From: an uncultured Rhodospirillales bacterium
GTDB lineage: Bacteria; Pseudomonadota; Alphaproteobacteria; Kiloniellales; Kiloniellaceae
DNA: 64,000 nucleotides
Direction: 5' to 3'
NCBI GenBank assembly: GCA_913060675.1
Contig: CAJXUS010000001.1
Span: 124,001-188,000, forward strand
Shown here: one piece after another, positions 1 through 8,532 of the stretch
How positions within the stretch are numbered: position 1 is the stretch's first letter
How the letters are laid out: each line of letters starts with the position of its first letter
Notes under the pieces: model-generated
The model's input: the letters and a program-made list of their open reading frames with translations, nothing else
Databases searched by the model: none
What the model was told of the DNA's origin: nothing
Position numbers and translations under genes: made by a program

Positions 1-329
1 TTGTAATTCAGCTCAATAGAAAGGTTTTCCCAGAGCTTCATCGCGTTTTCATAGAAAAGACCCGATTCATCCCAAAGGTAGTTGGAGCGAACAATCGTTG
101 TGTTCCGCCCCGTGTTACCACCGCCGAGCCAGCCTTTTTCGATGACGGCTACATTTGTGATGCCGTGCTCTTTGGCCAAATAATAGGCTGTTGCCAAGCC
201 GTGGCCACCAGCACCAATAATCACAACATCGTATTCAGGCTTCGGATTTGGACTACGCCATTGGCGGGGCCAATTCTGATGCCAGCTCATGGCATTTCTA
301 GCCAAGCTGAAAATCGAAAAACGGGACAT
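1..329 (-). CDS. soxB: Sarcosine oxidase beta subunit, 5' part only (cut by window edge)
   Basis: The first 109 codons are visible and the reading frame stays open to base 1. SoxB is the FAD/FMN-carrying beta subunit of heterotetrameric sarcosine oxidase, which demethylates sarcosine to glycine with tetrahydrofolate and O2. The N-terminus has the family's run of aromatic and basic residues (NWPRQWRSP), a Rossmann FAD motif GAGGHG at residues 39-44, the second-strand acidic residue in VIEKGW, and the conserved GGGNTGRNT segment. The ATG at 327-329 is preceded by a GAGGAG Shine-Dalgarno about 11 nt away. The gene diverges from the GlxA-type regulator, which suggests local control. The remaining subunits (soxDAG) would lie outside the window. 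Confidence 0.93.
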   Translation of the reverse strand, partial: MSRFSIFSLARNAMSWHQNWPRQWRSPNPKPEYDVVIIGAGGHGLATAYYLAKEHGITNVAVIEKGWLGGGNTGRNTTIVRSNYLWDESGLFYENAMKLWENLSIELNY

Positions 330-527
330 AGCCGTTTATACTCCTCTGTTAGTTGTCCACATCCTACGCCTAGTTACGAAACACTACCATGTACGGCGAA
401 GACAAGATTATTGTATCCTTGCGACATTCTGATAATCTTCATGTCCAGAAGCGACGCAAACCATCTTACAGACTATCCAGCTTAGCTCTCACGACCACAC
501 GCAATAACATCGTTTGTAGCTAAGCCT

Positions 528-1577
528 ATGATCAACCAAGGGAACCCCAATAGCTTGGACAACAAAACAACAGATTTATCCCTTTGTGTCGCATTTATAC
601 TGCTGCCCAACTTCACCCTAACCCCTTTTTCTTCGGTCATAGACACTCTACGGCTTTCTGCTGACGATGAAGACTTCAGTCGGCCCTTGAAGTGCAAGTG
701 GTCGATAATCAGTAACAAACCAGGTAAAGCAGTGAAATCCAGTTGTGGTGTTGAGATAACCCCGCAACACGATACCACAGACCTTGCCCAATACGATTAT
801 CTTATTGTCGTCGGCGGCCTCCTCCACAAAGGACCTCAGGCTGACCCTGAAACCATCAAGATTTTACAAAAGGCCGCAGGTCTTGGAACTTCTATTGTAG
901 GCCTGTGTACCGGAAGTTTTGCGATGATCCGTGCGGGCCTTATGAAGGGACGCAGGTGTTGCGTCAGCTGGTATCACTACAACGATTTCCTCGAAGAATT
1001 TCACGATGTAAAACCTGTCGCAGATCAAGTTTATGTGGTGGACGGCAATCGAATTACATGTGCGGGAGGAGCTGGCGCTCTTGATCTCGCGGCGTGGCTG
1101 GTTGAAAAACATCTCGGCAAAGCTGCCGCGCAAAAGGCTCTGCGTATTCTCCAAGTTGACAAGATCCGCTCCGCCTCGGCTCCTCAGCCACAACCTCCTT
1201 TGATCCACATCTCGAATAATGATCGGGTTCGAAAAGCTGTTTTAACTATGGAGCAGAATATGTCGGCCCCGCTATCTGTGGAAGAAATTTCAAATCGGGT
1301 AAATATTTCTAAACGACAGCTTGAGCGTACCTTTAGCGAACATCTTGGCCTCAGCCCACAAGCCTGTTATCGAGACCTTCGCCTCAGGCATGGTTTATGG
1401 CAACTATTGAATACAGATAAAGCCATCAGTGATATCGCAGCTGATTGTGGTTTCTCTGACGCGTCCCATTTTTCCAGACACTTCAGCAAAACATTCAAGC
1501 GCCCCCCCTCTTCCATTAGGAATGACCGTGAAGAAGGATATCGGATTCTTGCCAACCTGCTCCCGGAAAACACTTAA
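528..1577 (+). CDS. GlxA/GbdR-type AraC-family transcriptional regulator
   Basis: This 349-residue protein has a DJ-1/PfpI (class I glutamine amidotransferase-like) domain at about residues 18-200, including the elbow GLCTGSF with Cys127. An AraC-type double helix-turn-helix follows at about 250-335 (the ISKRQLERTF and DIAADCGFSDASHFSRHF regions). Regulators of this architecture, such as GbdR and CdhR, activate glycine-betaine, dimethylglycine, sarcosine and carnitine catabolism. Here the gene diverges from soxB across a 198-bp gap and converges on a polyamine-type importer. Control of sarcosine oxidase is therefore a reasonable inference but not shown. The Shine-Dalgarno is weak, so the exact start is uncertain. 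Confidence 0.85.
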   Translation: MINQGNPNSLDNKTTDLSLCVAFILLPNFTLTPFSSVIDTLRLSADDEDFSRPLKCKWSIISNKPGKAVKSSCGVEITPQHDTTDLAQYDYLIVVGGLLHKGPQADPETIKILQKAAGLGTSIVGLCTGSFAMIRAGLMKGRRCCVSWYHYNDFLEEFHDVKPVADQVYVVDGNRITCAGGAGALDLAAWLVEKHLGKAAAQKALRILQVDKIRSASAPQPQPPLIHISNNDRVRKAVLTMEQNMSAPLSVEEISNRVNISKRQLERTFSEHLGLSPQACYRDLRLRHGLWQLLNTDKAISDIAADCGFSDASHFSRHFSKTFKRPPSSIRNDREEGYRILANLLPENT

Positions 1578-1610
1578 GGGATACTTCTCTAAAAAGAACT
1601 CAGAACCAAA

Positions 1611-1643
1611 AAAGCAGGCAATCTTTCGATTGCCTGCTTTTTT
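1611..1643. terminator. Bidirectional intrinsic terminator between convergent genes
   Basis: A perfect inverted repeat, AAAGCAGGCAAT with ATTGCCTGCTTT around a 6-nt loop, ends in a T-run on the plus strand and has an A-run on its 5' side. It can therefore terminate both the regulator (plus) and the permease operon (minus). Confidence 0.88.
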
Positions 1644-1664
1644 ATAACCATCTGTCTCCAGAGA

Positions 1665-2510
1665 TCAGGAGATACCCCTGATCCGATCTGAACGTCGACG
1701 AAGGATTTCCACTGTCGTCAACATGATAATAGAGAAAGTAATCAAGATCGTCGCAACAGCCAGAATTGTCGGGCTGATCTGCTCTCGAATACCAGACCAC
1801 ATTTGCAGCGGAATAGTTCGTTGCTCAACACCCGCGATAAAGATCGCGACAATCACCTCATCAAACGATGTCATCATTGCAAAAAGTGCCCCAGAGATAA
1901 CCCCTGTCATGATCAACGGCATCGTTACTTTAAAGAAAGTGTATGTCGGTGTTGCACCCAGACTTGCACCAGCTTTAATCAGCGTATGATCAAACCCACT
2001 TAGAGTTGCCGTTACCGTAATCACAACAAAGGGTGTCCCCAATGCAGTGTGTGCCAGGATCAGTCCAACATAGCTCTGTGCGATACCGAGTTTTGAATAG
2101 AAGAAGAACATCCCTGCCGCAGCAATAATCAAGGGCACAATCATCGGGGAAATCAACAACCCCATGATCACGCCTTTAAAGGGCAGTTCAGAGCGGTTAA
2201 GCCCCAAGGCAGCCAAAGTACCTAGAACAGCAGACAAAATCGTAGCAAAGAAAGCTATGATTACCGAGTTCTTGATTGATTCTATCCAACGATCGCTGGT
2301 TAGAAACTCTTCGTACCAGCGAAGGGAATAAGCCTCGGGGTCAAGAGTTAACATTCCTTCAGTAAAACTAAAATAGGGTTCTGCGTTGAATGAAAGCGGT
2401 ACGATCACAAGGATAGGCGCAATCAAAAATATAAATACGGCCGCGCAGAATAAACGAAAAGTGTAATACCAAGTTCGTTCCAAAGTGCCAGCATATGCAG
2501 GTATAGCCAT
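1665..2510 (-). CDS. potC: ABC transporter permease, PotC/PotI-like
   Basis: A 281-residue inner-membrane protein with about six hydrophobic segments. It carries the cytoplasmic EAA-type loop that contacts the ATPase (around residues 178-197, GASLGATPTYTFF). Size and sequence fit the PotC branch of spermidine/putrescine-type importers, which also includes opine and mannopine systems. It is the last gene of the minus-strand operon, 5 nt after the PotB-like gene, and ends at the bidirectional terminator. The substrate cannot be read from the permease. The nearby sarcosine oxidase and GlxA-type regulator make a methylated amine or polyamine plausible. Confidence 0.88.
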   Translation of the reverse strand: MAIPAYAGTLERTWYYTFRLFCAAVFIFLIAPILVIVPLSFNAEPYFSFTEGMLTLDPEAYSLRWYEEFLTSDRWIESIKNSVIIAFFATILSAVLGTLAALGLNRSELPFKGVIMGLLISPMIVPLIIAAAGMFFFYSKLGIAQSYVGLILAHTALGTPFVVITVTATLSGFDHTLIKAGASLGATPTYTFFKVTMPLIMTGVISGALFAMMTSFDEVIVAIFIAGVEQRTIPLQMWSGIREQISPTILAVATILITFSIIMLTTVEILRRRSDRIRGIS

Positions 2511-2515
2511 GTTCT

Positions 2516-3775
2516 CTATCCTAACTTAACAGAGTTGGTACCGACGACGCGGTTATAAATGCCATAGATACCCAATACCACTACTAACAACATGACACCA
2601 AGAGCTGCGGCTAGACCCCAGTTAAGTGATCCCTGCATGTGATAGGCAATAAGGTTTCCAATAAACTGGCCAGACTGCCCACCGACCAAAGCCGGGGTGA
2701 TGTAATAACCAATAGAAAGAATAAATACGAGGATTGCACCAGCAGAAATTCCAGGAACAGTTTGTGGCAAATAAACCTGCCAGAAAGCTGTCCAAGGGGT
2801 CGCTCCGAGTGACCGTGCTGCACGCAGATAGCTTGGCGGCACCGTTTTCATTACGGAATAAAGCGGCAGGATCATAAAGGGCAACAGGATGTGGGTCATC
2901 GCGACCACTGTTCCAATTGCATTGTAGATCATCTGTATTCGGGCTTCGTCAGCAATGATTCCGAACCAAACCAGGAGATCGTTCAAAATACCTTGCGCTT
3001 GTAACATTGCAATCCAGGAACTGGTCCGTACCAGCAGAGATGTCCAGAACGGCAAGAGAACAAGGATCATCAACATGTTTGCCGTTTTAAGCGGCAGAGA
3101 TGCCAAGAGATACGACACTGGGTACCCAAGCAGAACTGTCATAGCTGTAATCAGCATCGACATCCACAATGTACGCCAGAAAAGTTTTAGATATATTTGC
3201 TCTTTTTCTGGAACAAAAGACACTTCACCTTCAGGAGAAGTTTCCATGTCAAATGCGTTAATGTAATAGGAAGCTGTCAGGCCCGAACCAAGACGCTTTA
3301 TAACCTTCCAGTTATCAATGTCGCCCCAACCCTTTTTGATCTTAATCAGGCTTTCTTTATAAGGGGCTTGTATTTTTTTATGTTTACGAACAGAGCCCAT
3401 AACAAGGCTTCGCATTCCACTTTGTTCGTAATTCAAACGTTTGGCAGCCTTACCAATCGTTTTTGCTTCACGGCCCTGAAGGATATCTTGAGCCAAAGCC
3501 GCAAAGATAGCTTCATCGGGTAACTCTTGTTCGTCCCAATTTTCAAGTGCGCTTGTTGTCAGCGGCATGAATTCACTTACGAGCGGATCATTCACACTGC
3601 GATAAAGCATATTTCCGATTGGCGCAACGAACGTTACTACGATGAAAACAACCAGGGGAGCCACTAACATCAGGGCTCTTATTTTGTTCCGGCGTAATGA
3701 ACGATGTAAGTCAGCTTTAAGCCGTTTTTGCTCTTCCAGGGCCAAATCGCCCGTAGCCTCGACTGATATCGACAT
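2516..3775 (-). CDS. potB: ABC transporter permease, PotB/PotH-like, with large periplasmic insertion
   Basis: This 419-residue permease is longer than the usual 280-310 residues of PotB. The extra length lies between the first membrane segment (about 35-56) and the second (about 205): some 150 charged residues that should face the periplasm. Further membrane segments and an EAA loop (RAARSLGATPWTAFW, about 321-335) follow. A long first periplasmic loop is known in a sub-branch of this family. It pairs with the PotC-like gene downstream to form the channel. The gene is separated from the binding-protein gene by an intrinsic terminator, so its expression is probably lower than that of the binding protein. 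Confidence 0.87.
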   Translation of the reverse strand: MSISVEATGDLALEEQKRLKADLHRSLRRNKIRALMLVAPLVVFIVVTFVAPIGNMLYRSVNDPLVSEFMPLTTSALENWDEQELPDEAIFAALAQDILQGREAKTIGKAAKRLNYEQSGMRSLVMGSVRKHKKIQAPYKESLIKIKKGWGDIDNWKVIKRLGSGLTASYYINAFDMETSPEGEVSFVPEKEQIYLKLFWRTLWMSMLITAMTVLLGYPVSYLLASLPLKTANMLMILVLLPFWTSLLVRTSSWIAMLQAQGILNDLLVWFGIIADEARIQMIYNAIGTVVAMTHILLPFMILPLYSVMKTVPPSYLRAARSLGATPWTAFWQVYLPQTVPGISAGAILVFILSIGYYITPALVGGQSGQFIGNLIAYHMQGSLNWGLAAALGVMLLVVVLGIYGIYNRVVGTNSVKLG

Positions 3776-3873
3776 AAATTTTTCCCAGACGTTCTTTGCA
3801 AGCGTTCTATTTAAAATTATTATCGCGCAAAGAGTATTACCCCTGAATTGGGCACAGTTTGTTCTTGATACTT

Positions 3874-3904
3874 AAAAAAATGAGGGAGCTCGAAAGCTCC
3901 CTCA
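3874..3904 (-). terminator. Intrinsic terminator between binding-protein and permease genes
   Basis: A perfect 10-bp stem (TGAGGGAGCT / AGCTCCCTCA) with a 4-nt CGAA loop is followed, on the minus strand, by seven T. It lies directly after the potD-like stop and before the two permease genes. It probably acts as a partial terminator that makes the binding protein more abundant than the membrane subunits. Confidence 0.88.
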
Positions 3905-3916
3905 CCTAACAGTGGC

Positions 3917-5011
3917 TTATTGAGCCAACCAAGCGTTGAAACGCTCTTTTAGATCATCGCCGTTATCAGCCCAGAAACCAGCATCCTTTTTAATAGGAGT
4001 TTTGAAGTTTGCAGGGTTAGTCGGCATATGTGGGTTCATGTCTACACCAGTAGAAATGTGTGTAGAAATCAATGGTGCGGAAGATTTACGTGCTGGACCA
4101 TAAGAAATGTATTTCGCCTGATCAGCTAGACGCTGTGTATCAGTTGAGAAACGCAGATAGTCCATAGCAGCTTTTTTGTTTGGAGCATTCTTTGGAATAA
4201 CCCATCCATCAAGCTCAAACATCTGGCCATCCCAAATGATTGTAAACGGCTGGTTTTCAACAACCTGTGCATTAAAGATACGACCATTGTAAGCAGATGC
4301 GATTGTTACTTCGCCATCAGCAAGAAGCTGTGGAGGCTGAGCACCAGCGTCCCACCAAACAACATTGTCTTTGATTGTGTCGAGCTTAGCAAAAGCACGA
4401 TCAACACCTTCTGGCGTGTCTAGAACATCATAGATTTCGTTGTAAGCAACGCCATCAGCAGCTAGTGCCCATTCAAGATTTGCCGCAGGCGTTTTTTCAA
4501 GCGCACGTTTACCTGGGAATTTTTTCAGGTCAAACACATCAGAAATCGTTTTTGGAGCATCGCCAGAGAAAGCTGTGTTGTTGTAAGCAAACAGAGTTGC
4601 GTAAACAATTGTTGGTACGAAGCACCCGCTTAGTGAGCCATCAACAAAATCTTCGAGAGCGGATGAACCATCAGCACCTTTTTCAAGATCGTTGTTGTAA
4701 TCGATCTCTTGTGCCAGACCTTCGTCACAAGCAGTCAAAGCATCGCCTTCGAGGATATCAACAACATCCCAGACGCCGTTACCAGCTTCTGCTTGAGCAC
4801 GCATACCAGCAAGCGCATTACCTGACTTATCTTCGTCAAGAATTACAGTACCTGTTTTTGCTGTGAAAGGATCACTATAAGCGCCACGCTGACTGGCAGT
4901 ATAAGAACCACCCCATGACACAACAGTAAGACTGTCAGCAGCTTGAGCGGCTGTTGCAGCTACCAAAGAACCCAGCACGAGAGCTGTGGAAATTTTCAAA
5001 GTTTTCTTCAT
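3917..5011 (-). CDS. potD: Periplasmic polyamine/opine-type substrate-binding protein
   Basis: A 364-residue secreted protein. The N-terminus is a typical Sec signal peptide with cleavage expected after AQA at about residue 24. The mature protein begins with a strand reading LTVVSWGGSY, as in the PotD/PotF and ABC-type spermidine/putrescine binding family. A GGGAGG Shine-Dalgarno precedes the ATG. It lies 89 nt downstream of the ATPase gene and directly upstream of a terminator that insulates the permeases. The many Asp and aromatic residues expected for binding cationic amines are present, but the ligand is not determined by sequence alone. Confidence 0.88.
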   Translation of the reverse strand: MKKTLKISTALVLGSLVAATAAQAADSLTVVSWGGSYTASQRGAYSDPFTAKTGTVILDEDKSGNALAGMRAQAEAGNGVWDVVDILEGDALTACDEGLAQEIDYNNDLEKGADGSSALEDFVDGSLSGCFVPTIVYATLFAYNNTAFSGDAPKTISDVFDLKKFPGKRALEKTPAANLEWALAADGVAYNEIYDVLDTPEGVDRAFAKLDTIKDNVVWWDAGAQPPQLLADGEVTIASAYNGRIFNAQVVENQPFTIIWDGQMFELDGWVIPKNAPNKKAAMDYLRFSTDTQRLADQAKYISYGPARKSSAPLISTHISTGVDMNPHMPTNPANFKTPIKKDAGFWADNGDDLKERFNAWLAQ

Positions 5012-5100
5012 TCTTAATATGCCTCCCTAAGGCTTTGTGACCTTGTGTTTAAAACACCTCATTATCTTCTGCTCTAGCAAGCAAAAGATGGTCTTATATA

Positions 5101-6198
5101 TCAGGCATCAAGTGCCCGACAATCATCAATGCTCCAACCGATAGGAATGGTATCGCCTGCGACGAGACCTTTTTTATCGGAAGAGTTTGGAACCTTGACG
5201 ATAAAATCATCGTGACCACAGACGTTCATACGAACGCGGATGTGATCACCAAGATAGATAACTTCTTCGGCTTTGCCTGAGAACATGTTCTGGCACTGGC
5301 CATCAGTTGGGTTTAAGAAAACACGCTCTGGACGAAGAGAAAGTGTTGTTGCAGTCCCAGCACCATCAGTGTTGACATCCAGCGCCTTAACGCGATCGCC
5401 GTTATCAAGAACGACTTCGCAAATACCATCAGCTAAAGCATCAACCTTACCCGTAAGGGTATTGTTCTCACCTATAAACTGAGCAACAAAAGCGTTTTCG
5501 GGTTTTTCATATAGCTCGACAGGAGGAGCCAACTGTTGAATACGACCATCTTCAAAAACAGCAATTCTGTTGGACATGGTAAGCGCTTCGGACTGATCGT
5601 GGGTCACGTAGACAACTGTTACACCTAGTCGGTCGTGGATGTGCTTGATTTCATACTGCATTTGTTCACGCAAATTTTTATCAAGTGCACCAAGTGGCTC
5701 ATCCATCAACACGAGATCAGGTTCAAAAACCAGAGCACGCGCTACAGCGACACGCTGTTGCTGTCCGCCGGAAAGTTGAGCCGGACGCCTGTTGCCAAAA
5801 GGTCCAAGTTCGACCATATCAAGAGCTCGTTGAACTTTTTCTTCAACTTCAGCCTTGCCCATTTTTCGAACGAGAAGTGGGAAAGCCAAGTTTTCAGCAA
5901 CTGTCATATGTGGGAACAAAGCATAGTTTTGGAAAACCATACCGATACCACGTTTATGTGGTGCCACGTTATTGATGGAGCGCCCGTTGAGAAATATATC
6001 TCCATGGGTTGCGGTTTCAAAACCAGCAAGCATCATCAACGAAGTAGTTTTACCAGACCCAGATGGGCCTAACATTGTTAGAAATTCGCCCCGGGGTATG
6101 TCAACGTTAAGGTCTTTAACAACCAAGTTCACGCCGTCATAACTCTTTTGGACCCCATCAAAGCGTACATACGCTTCGCTAGATGCGGGATTCGCCAT
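5101..6198 (-). CDS. potA: ABC transporter ATP-binding protein, PotA-like
   Basis: A 365-residue ATPase with Walker A GPSGSGKT at residues 44-51, signature LSGGQQQRVAVARAL near 142, Walker B LVLMDEP near 165, an H-loop (VTHDQSEAL) and a C-terminal TOBE-type region after about 290. The length is typical of PotA/UgpC-type importer ATPases. It is the first gene of the operon potA-potD-potB-potC. The promoter should lie in the long region upstream, which carries direct repeats that could be operators. Confidence 0.92.
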   Translation of the reverse strand: MANPASSEAYVRFDGVQKSYDGVNLVVKDLNVDIPRGEFLTMLGPSGSGKTTSLMMLAGFETATHGDIFLNGRSINNVAPHKRGIGMVFQNYALFPHMTVAENLAFPLLVRKMGKAEVEEKVQRALDMVELGPFGNRRPAQLSGGQQQRVAVARALVFEPDLVLMDEPLGALDKNLREQMQYEIKHIHDRLGVTVVYVTHDQSEALTMSNRIAVFEDGRIQQLAPPVELYEKPENAFVAQFIGENNTLTGKVDALADGICEVVLDNGDRVKALDVNTDGAGTATTLSLRPERVFLNPTDGQCQNMFSGKAEEVIYLGDHIRVRMNVCGHDDFIVKVPNSSDKKGLVAGDTIPIGWSIDDCRALDA

Positions 6199-6823
6199 AA
6201 CGCCTATTGCCTCGCTACCTGTTCAAATTTATCACGCAGTACGCGCGTTTTTCATTAGCACACATTAAAAACACTAATCCTCAAGGAATCAAGCGCTCAC
6301 AATAAATGCTGCGCTAATTCGAGAAATAGCGTCTCTTAATTCGTCTGATTCAAGGCTGGTTCTTTGGTATCTTTTTGACTGTACAAGTCCTGCCTCCCTC
6401 GCCCGATTTTATACCGAGCTTTTAATTTTTTCACTAAACAGTTTAGACGTCGATTATAAGTATTCGACTGCCTGATCGCTCCTCTTTTGAGAGCTTATAC
6501 TTTCTGTTTAGGTAACTGCCAAAACCACATTTACGATGACCCATGAACATCAAACTGTCATGAATAAATGTGACATTAACATGAACCAATGAGACATAAT
6601 AACTTATTTTTCGTCTAATCGCGACATTTTCATCTCTTCAAACGCCGACTGACAAAATTAAATTCATTACGCTCACTCCTCTATACAAGTTAGAGCATCT
6701 TGTTGGCTACAAGACAACAAAATCACAGTGATTCGATAGAGCCAATTGATACATTTACTATAGCCAACTTTCAGATCCAAAAGTGAATTAGTAATAATAA
6801 GAACATAAATGGCGACAAAAAAA
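6199..6823. other. Gene-free AT-rich intergenic region upstream of the ABC importer operon
   Basis: No open reading frame with coding character occurs here on either strand. The stretch presumably holds the promoter of the minus-strand importer operon. Visible features are a small inverted repeat, CGCTA / TAGCG, at about 6313-6332, and direct repeats ATGTGACAT (6568-6576) and ATGAGACAT (6589-6597) spaced 21 bp, two helical turns apart. No clear sigma-70 or sigma-54 promoter could be assigned by eye. Confidence 0.5.
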
Positions 6824-6998
6824 TTAGGGTCAGGACTTATTTATTCACTAGCGCAGACTTACCCTCTGAACAATTTTGTAGCTTCATCCCAGAGGCTCAG
6901 TCACCGTAATTAATAGCCACGCCTTTAGCGACTGCGTCTAACCTCAGATATATCGATAATAGTCTCCAATTTTGCGGAATAAATAAATCCCCCCCTAA
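6824..6998. repeat. Candidate 175-bp element with terminal inverted repeats (MITE/REP-like)
   Basis: The left end reads TTAGGG, seven bases, then TTATTTATTC (6824-6846). The right end, read on the opposite strand, is TTAGGG, six bases, then TTATTTATTC (6998-6977). Inside are a smaller inverted repeat (CCTCTG 6863-6868 / CAGAGG 6890-6895) and no coding frame. The end-to-end symmetry in a gene-free stretch is what a miniature inverted-repeat element would show. No target-site duplication or second copy is visible in this window, so the call is tentative. Confidence 0.35.
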
Positions 6999-7042
6999 AC
7001 GCAACATGCTTTTACAAAACTTGTTATACAGGACACCTTACA

Positions 7043-7429
7043 TCAATATGCCGACCCTTCCGGGCTTGACAGATTATGTTTTTCGGTTCCGGTTAGTGGA
7101 GGATTAAATACACTCACCAACACAAGATCTGTCGCTTTTCCGCCACGCAAAAAATGGCGATCATTTTTATCAAGCACGTATATGTCACCTTGCTTAATTG
7201 GAAAGATATTTCCTTCCATATCCTCAACCTCACCTTCTCCGGCAATACAATAACAAGCTTCGAGGTGATTTCGATATTCAAGCAGAGACTGAGATCCTGA
7301 CCGGACAATGGTGTGACATACGGTAAATCCCATTCCATCAACGTCGGTCAACATTCGGTGACTGGTTCCATTCCCCCAATCCACAAAACGGTTCGTCTTT
7401 TCTACATCTTTAAGTGCGCGTACAAACAT
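7043..7429 (-). CDS. ectC: Ectoine synthase homologue, solitary (no ectA or ectB nearby)
   Basis: This 128-residue cupin aligns with EctC without gaps over its first half. EctC cyclises N-gamma-acetyl-diaminobutyrate to the compatible solute ectoine. Residues known to matter in characterised EctC are present: Thr40, Tyr52, His55 and Glu57, then Tyr84 and His92 (iron and substrate site), and the C-terminal FNPPLTG..E.H motif at 108-118. The normal partners ectA, ectB and ask are absent in the flanking 6-7 kb. Solitary ectC genes are known in bacteria that import precursors or have other uses for the enzyme. It diverges from a LysR gene, its likely regulator. Confidence 0.88.
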   Translation of the reverse strand: MFVRALKDVEKTNRFVDWGNGTSHRMLTDVDGMGFTVCHTIVRSGSQSLLEYRNHLEACYCIAGEGEVEDMEGNIFPIKQGDIYVLDKNDRHFLRGGKATDLVLVSVFNPPLTGTEKHNLSSPEGSAY

Positions 7430-7476
7430 TTGCTTATCTCTGTTTATTTTACTAACATTACTTCACAATATTTTGG

Positions 7477-7494
7477 AATAAGAAAAATCTTATT
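7477..7494. promoter_or_regulatory. Inverted repeat in the ectC-lysR divergent region
   Basis: AATAAGA and TCTTATT are separated by four A. The repeat lies between the divergent ectC and LysR starts, where an autoregulating LysR protein would bind. The function is inferred from position only, and the AT-rich context weakens the case. Confidence 0.3.
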
Positions 7495-7607
7495 TTAATA
7501 AAAATAGATGACTATACCCCAGTTTTTGGTGACTTAGAAAAGCATGGAGTAGAAATTTTCCAGCGACAAATGATCAATTCTTACAGAAATGGTTACTATT
7601 TCTAACA

Positions 7608-8486
7608 ATGAAATTACCTCCCCTAAACGCCTTAAAAACTTTCGAAGCAGCGGCCAGACATCAAAACTTCTCGCGTGCCGGTGATGAGCTCTGCGTTACC
7701 CACGCAGCCGTCAGCCACCAAATAAAAAATCTTGAAGACTGGTTCGGGAAAAAATTATTTCGCCGCCAAAACCGCCGCGTACACCTCACAAGGGCAGGGC
7801 AGTTTCTTTTGTCTCATATATCCGTATTGTTCGAAGAGTTGACGGATGTCTGCCAGCGCTTAAAATCCAACAACCAGCGCAACATTTTATCCGTTGGCTG
7901 CATCCCGTCGATTGCAGCACGCTGGCTCATTCCACACATCGGTACTTTTTCAAATGAACACCAAGATATCGATCTTCAAGTGCTATACGCTCAGGCAGAT
8001 AACAGACTTTCAGATGGTGATTACGATGTATTGATCACCCTTGGGAAAGACACCTCAACCCATGTCAAAAGTGAGAAAATTTTCTCCCGTGCAACACGAC
8101 CGGTTTGTAGCCCAGGGTTTCTCGAAAAATATCCCGGTTTATCCTCCCCGAAGAAAATAGCAAACGCGAACCTCCTTCACGACGAAACCAAACAGGATTG
8201 GCAAAATTGGTTTACGGCGGCAGGGCTCGCAGAAAAGAGCCACCTCAGTGGTCCGGTATTTCAAGACACAAATTTGATGACCACCGCGGTAATCGCAGGC
8301 CACGGCATCGCCTTGTGCCCTGTAGAAGTTTATCGAGATGAAATTGCACGCGGAGATCTCATCATCCTTTCGGAAATCGAAACCAACACCGATGCGGGTT
8401 ACTTCATAACAACCGAAAATGAAAGAACCGAGACCGCAGAGATATTTGTCGATTGGTTCAAAGCAATTACCGTTGGCAGAAAATAA
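7608..8486 (+). CDS. LysR-family transcriptional regulator, GcvA-like
   Basis: A 292-residue LysR protein. The N-terminal winged helix-turn-helix (about residues 5-65) has the GcvA-type pattern LNALKTFEAAARHQNFSRA and VTHAAVSHQIKNLE, followed by a periplasmic-binding-protein-like effector domain (about 90-290). It is divergent from ectC with 178 bp between starts, the classic arrangement for a LysR regulator and its target. There is no clear Shine-Dalgarno before the ATG, so a leaderless or different start is possible. It converges on the FAD dehydrogenase gene, 46 bp away. Confidence 0.9.
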   Translation: MKLPPLNALKTFEAAARHQNFSRAGDELCVTHAAVSHQIKNLEDWFGKKLFRRQNRRVHLTRAGQFLLSHISVLFEELTDVCQRLKSNNQRNILSVGCIPSIAARWLIPHIGTFSNEHQDIDLQVLYAQADNRLSDGDYDVLITLGKDTSTHVKSEKIFSRATRPVCSPGFLEKYPGLSSPKKIANANLLHDETKQDWQNWFTAAGLAEKSHLSGPVFQDTNLMTTAVIAGHGIALCPVEVYRDEIARGDLIILSEIETNTDAGYFITTENERTETAEIFVDWFKAITVGRK

Positions 8487-8532
8487 CCGGAAGATAAAAA
8501 TCTTTCCCCATGCCATGAACCTGAATGAAGAA

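Noticed and set aside
165..485. Plus-strand open frame of 106 codons opposite soxB
   Set aside because: It is antisense to the clear SoxB N-terminus and runs into the intergenic region; the protein has no recognisable pattern.
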